This document shows, piece by piece, positions 63,648 to 64,000 of a stretch of DNA of 64,000 bases. Position 1 is the stretch's first letter, and every line of letters begins with the position of its first letter. Location of the stretch: assembly GCF_964340395.1 (NCBI RefSeq), contig NC_135556.1:8644001-8708000 (forward strand), given 5' to 3'. The DNA comes from Glandiceps talaboti (taxonomy: Eukaryota > Hemichordata > Enteropneusta > Spengelidae). Position numbers and translations under genes: made by a program. The notes under the pieces were generated by a model. It did not search any database. It had not been told where the DNA came from and saw only the letters and a program-made list of their open reading frames with translations.

Positions 63648-64000
63648 ATACTCGTGCTCTACACTACTGAGAAAGACTCTGTTTTCAGGGGTTTCATGCC
63701 AACCTTATTTTGTGTTTCCCTTGGATCTGCACTCTTCATTGGCTGCACAAACACGAGAAAAAAGAAGACCGAGGCAGGGTATTTAAGTGATTCAAACCCA
63801 CCAGAAAGCAATTTTTTTTCTTGGCCTTAAAATAGGTTTACAATGAGCGCGGAGATCACAAACAGGTGAAATATTTATCATCGTTTCAATTTTGTCAAAT
63901 ATGGACATAGATATTACAAATAGGCTTGATGGCAAGGATGGCCATTTTCACTTATTTCTTTGCAATTCCGTTAAACACATTTTTATCATTTACTGTACTT
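63648..64000. other. right edge, no firm gene
   Basis: A CCAAT-like CATTGGCTG (about 63737), a TATTTAAG (63780) and an ATG at 63843 followed by AACAG/GTGAAA could be the start of a gene running off the window, but only seven codons are seen. Confidence 0.2.

Overview
The window is eukaryotic nuclear DNA from an animal: AT-rich, full of microsatellites, with compact exons split by GT-AG introns of about 0.1 to 5 kb. The protein types and the gene order suggest an invertebrate deuterostome (hemichordate or amphioxus-like), but I cannot fix the species from sequence alone. Five genes can be read with confidence. (1) A TIGAR-type fructose-2,6-bisphosphatase, minus strand, with its coding region in one exon (2924-3748). 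(2) FAXDC2, a membrane sterol-desaturase-like fatty acid hydroxylase, plus strand, six coding exons (16731-20765). (3) MED7, a Mediator middle-module subunit, minus strand, one coding exon (24698-25393). (4) A complete Tec-family tyrosine kinase (PH, BTK zinc motif, proline-rich segment, SH3, SH2, kinase), plus strand, 16 coding exons (29765-50996). (5) A histamine-N-methyltransferase-like SAM methyltransferase, plus strand, three coding exons (60776-62795). Every exon junction I give was phased by hand, and each model yields one open frame of the usual family length (274, 347, 231, 672 and 294 aa).

Layout: 1-2.9 kb is non-coding with a ~90-bp minisatellite; 2.9-3.8 kb holds TIGAR; 3.8-13.5 kb is repeat-rich, with two TTA-flanked terminal-inverted-repeat elements and a tRNA-derived SINE; 13.5-22.6 kb is the FAXDC2 locus with satellite arrays in its 5' intron, intron 5 and 3' flank; 24-26.7 kb is MED7 with a possible divergent small ORF; 29.8-51 kb is the Tec kinase, whose long introns hold microsatellites, minisatellites, foldback elements and LINE tails; 51-59 kb is largely non-coding; 59-62.8 kb has a CpG-containing promoter-like segment and the methyltransferase; the last 1.2 kb carries two hairpin elements.

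The main biological point is gene order. FAXDC2, MED7 (minus) and a Tec kinase (plus) sit together here, and their human counterparts FAXDC2, MED7 and ITK lie on 5q33, with MED7 and ITK close neighbours in the same divergent arrangement (human map positions are from memory). The other striking theme is the number of distinct inverted-repeat, non-autonomous DNA elements, several with recognisable target-site duplications, and two places where the 3' end of a kinase exon with its splice donor has been tandemly copied into the following intron. I saw no convincing retroviral or Polinton-like element, no CRISPR array and no canonical tRNA or rRNA gene.
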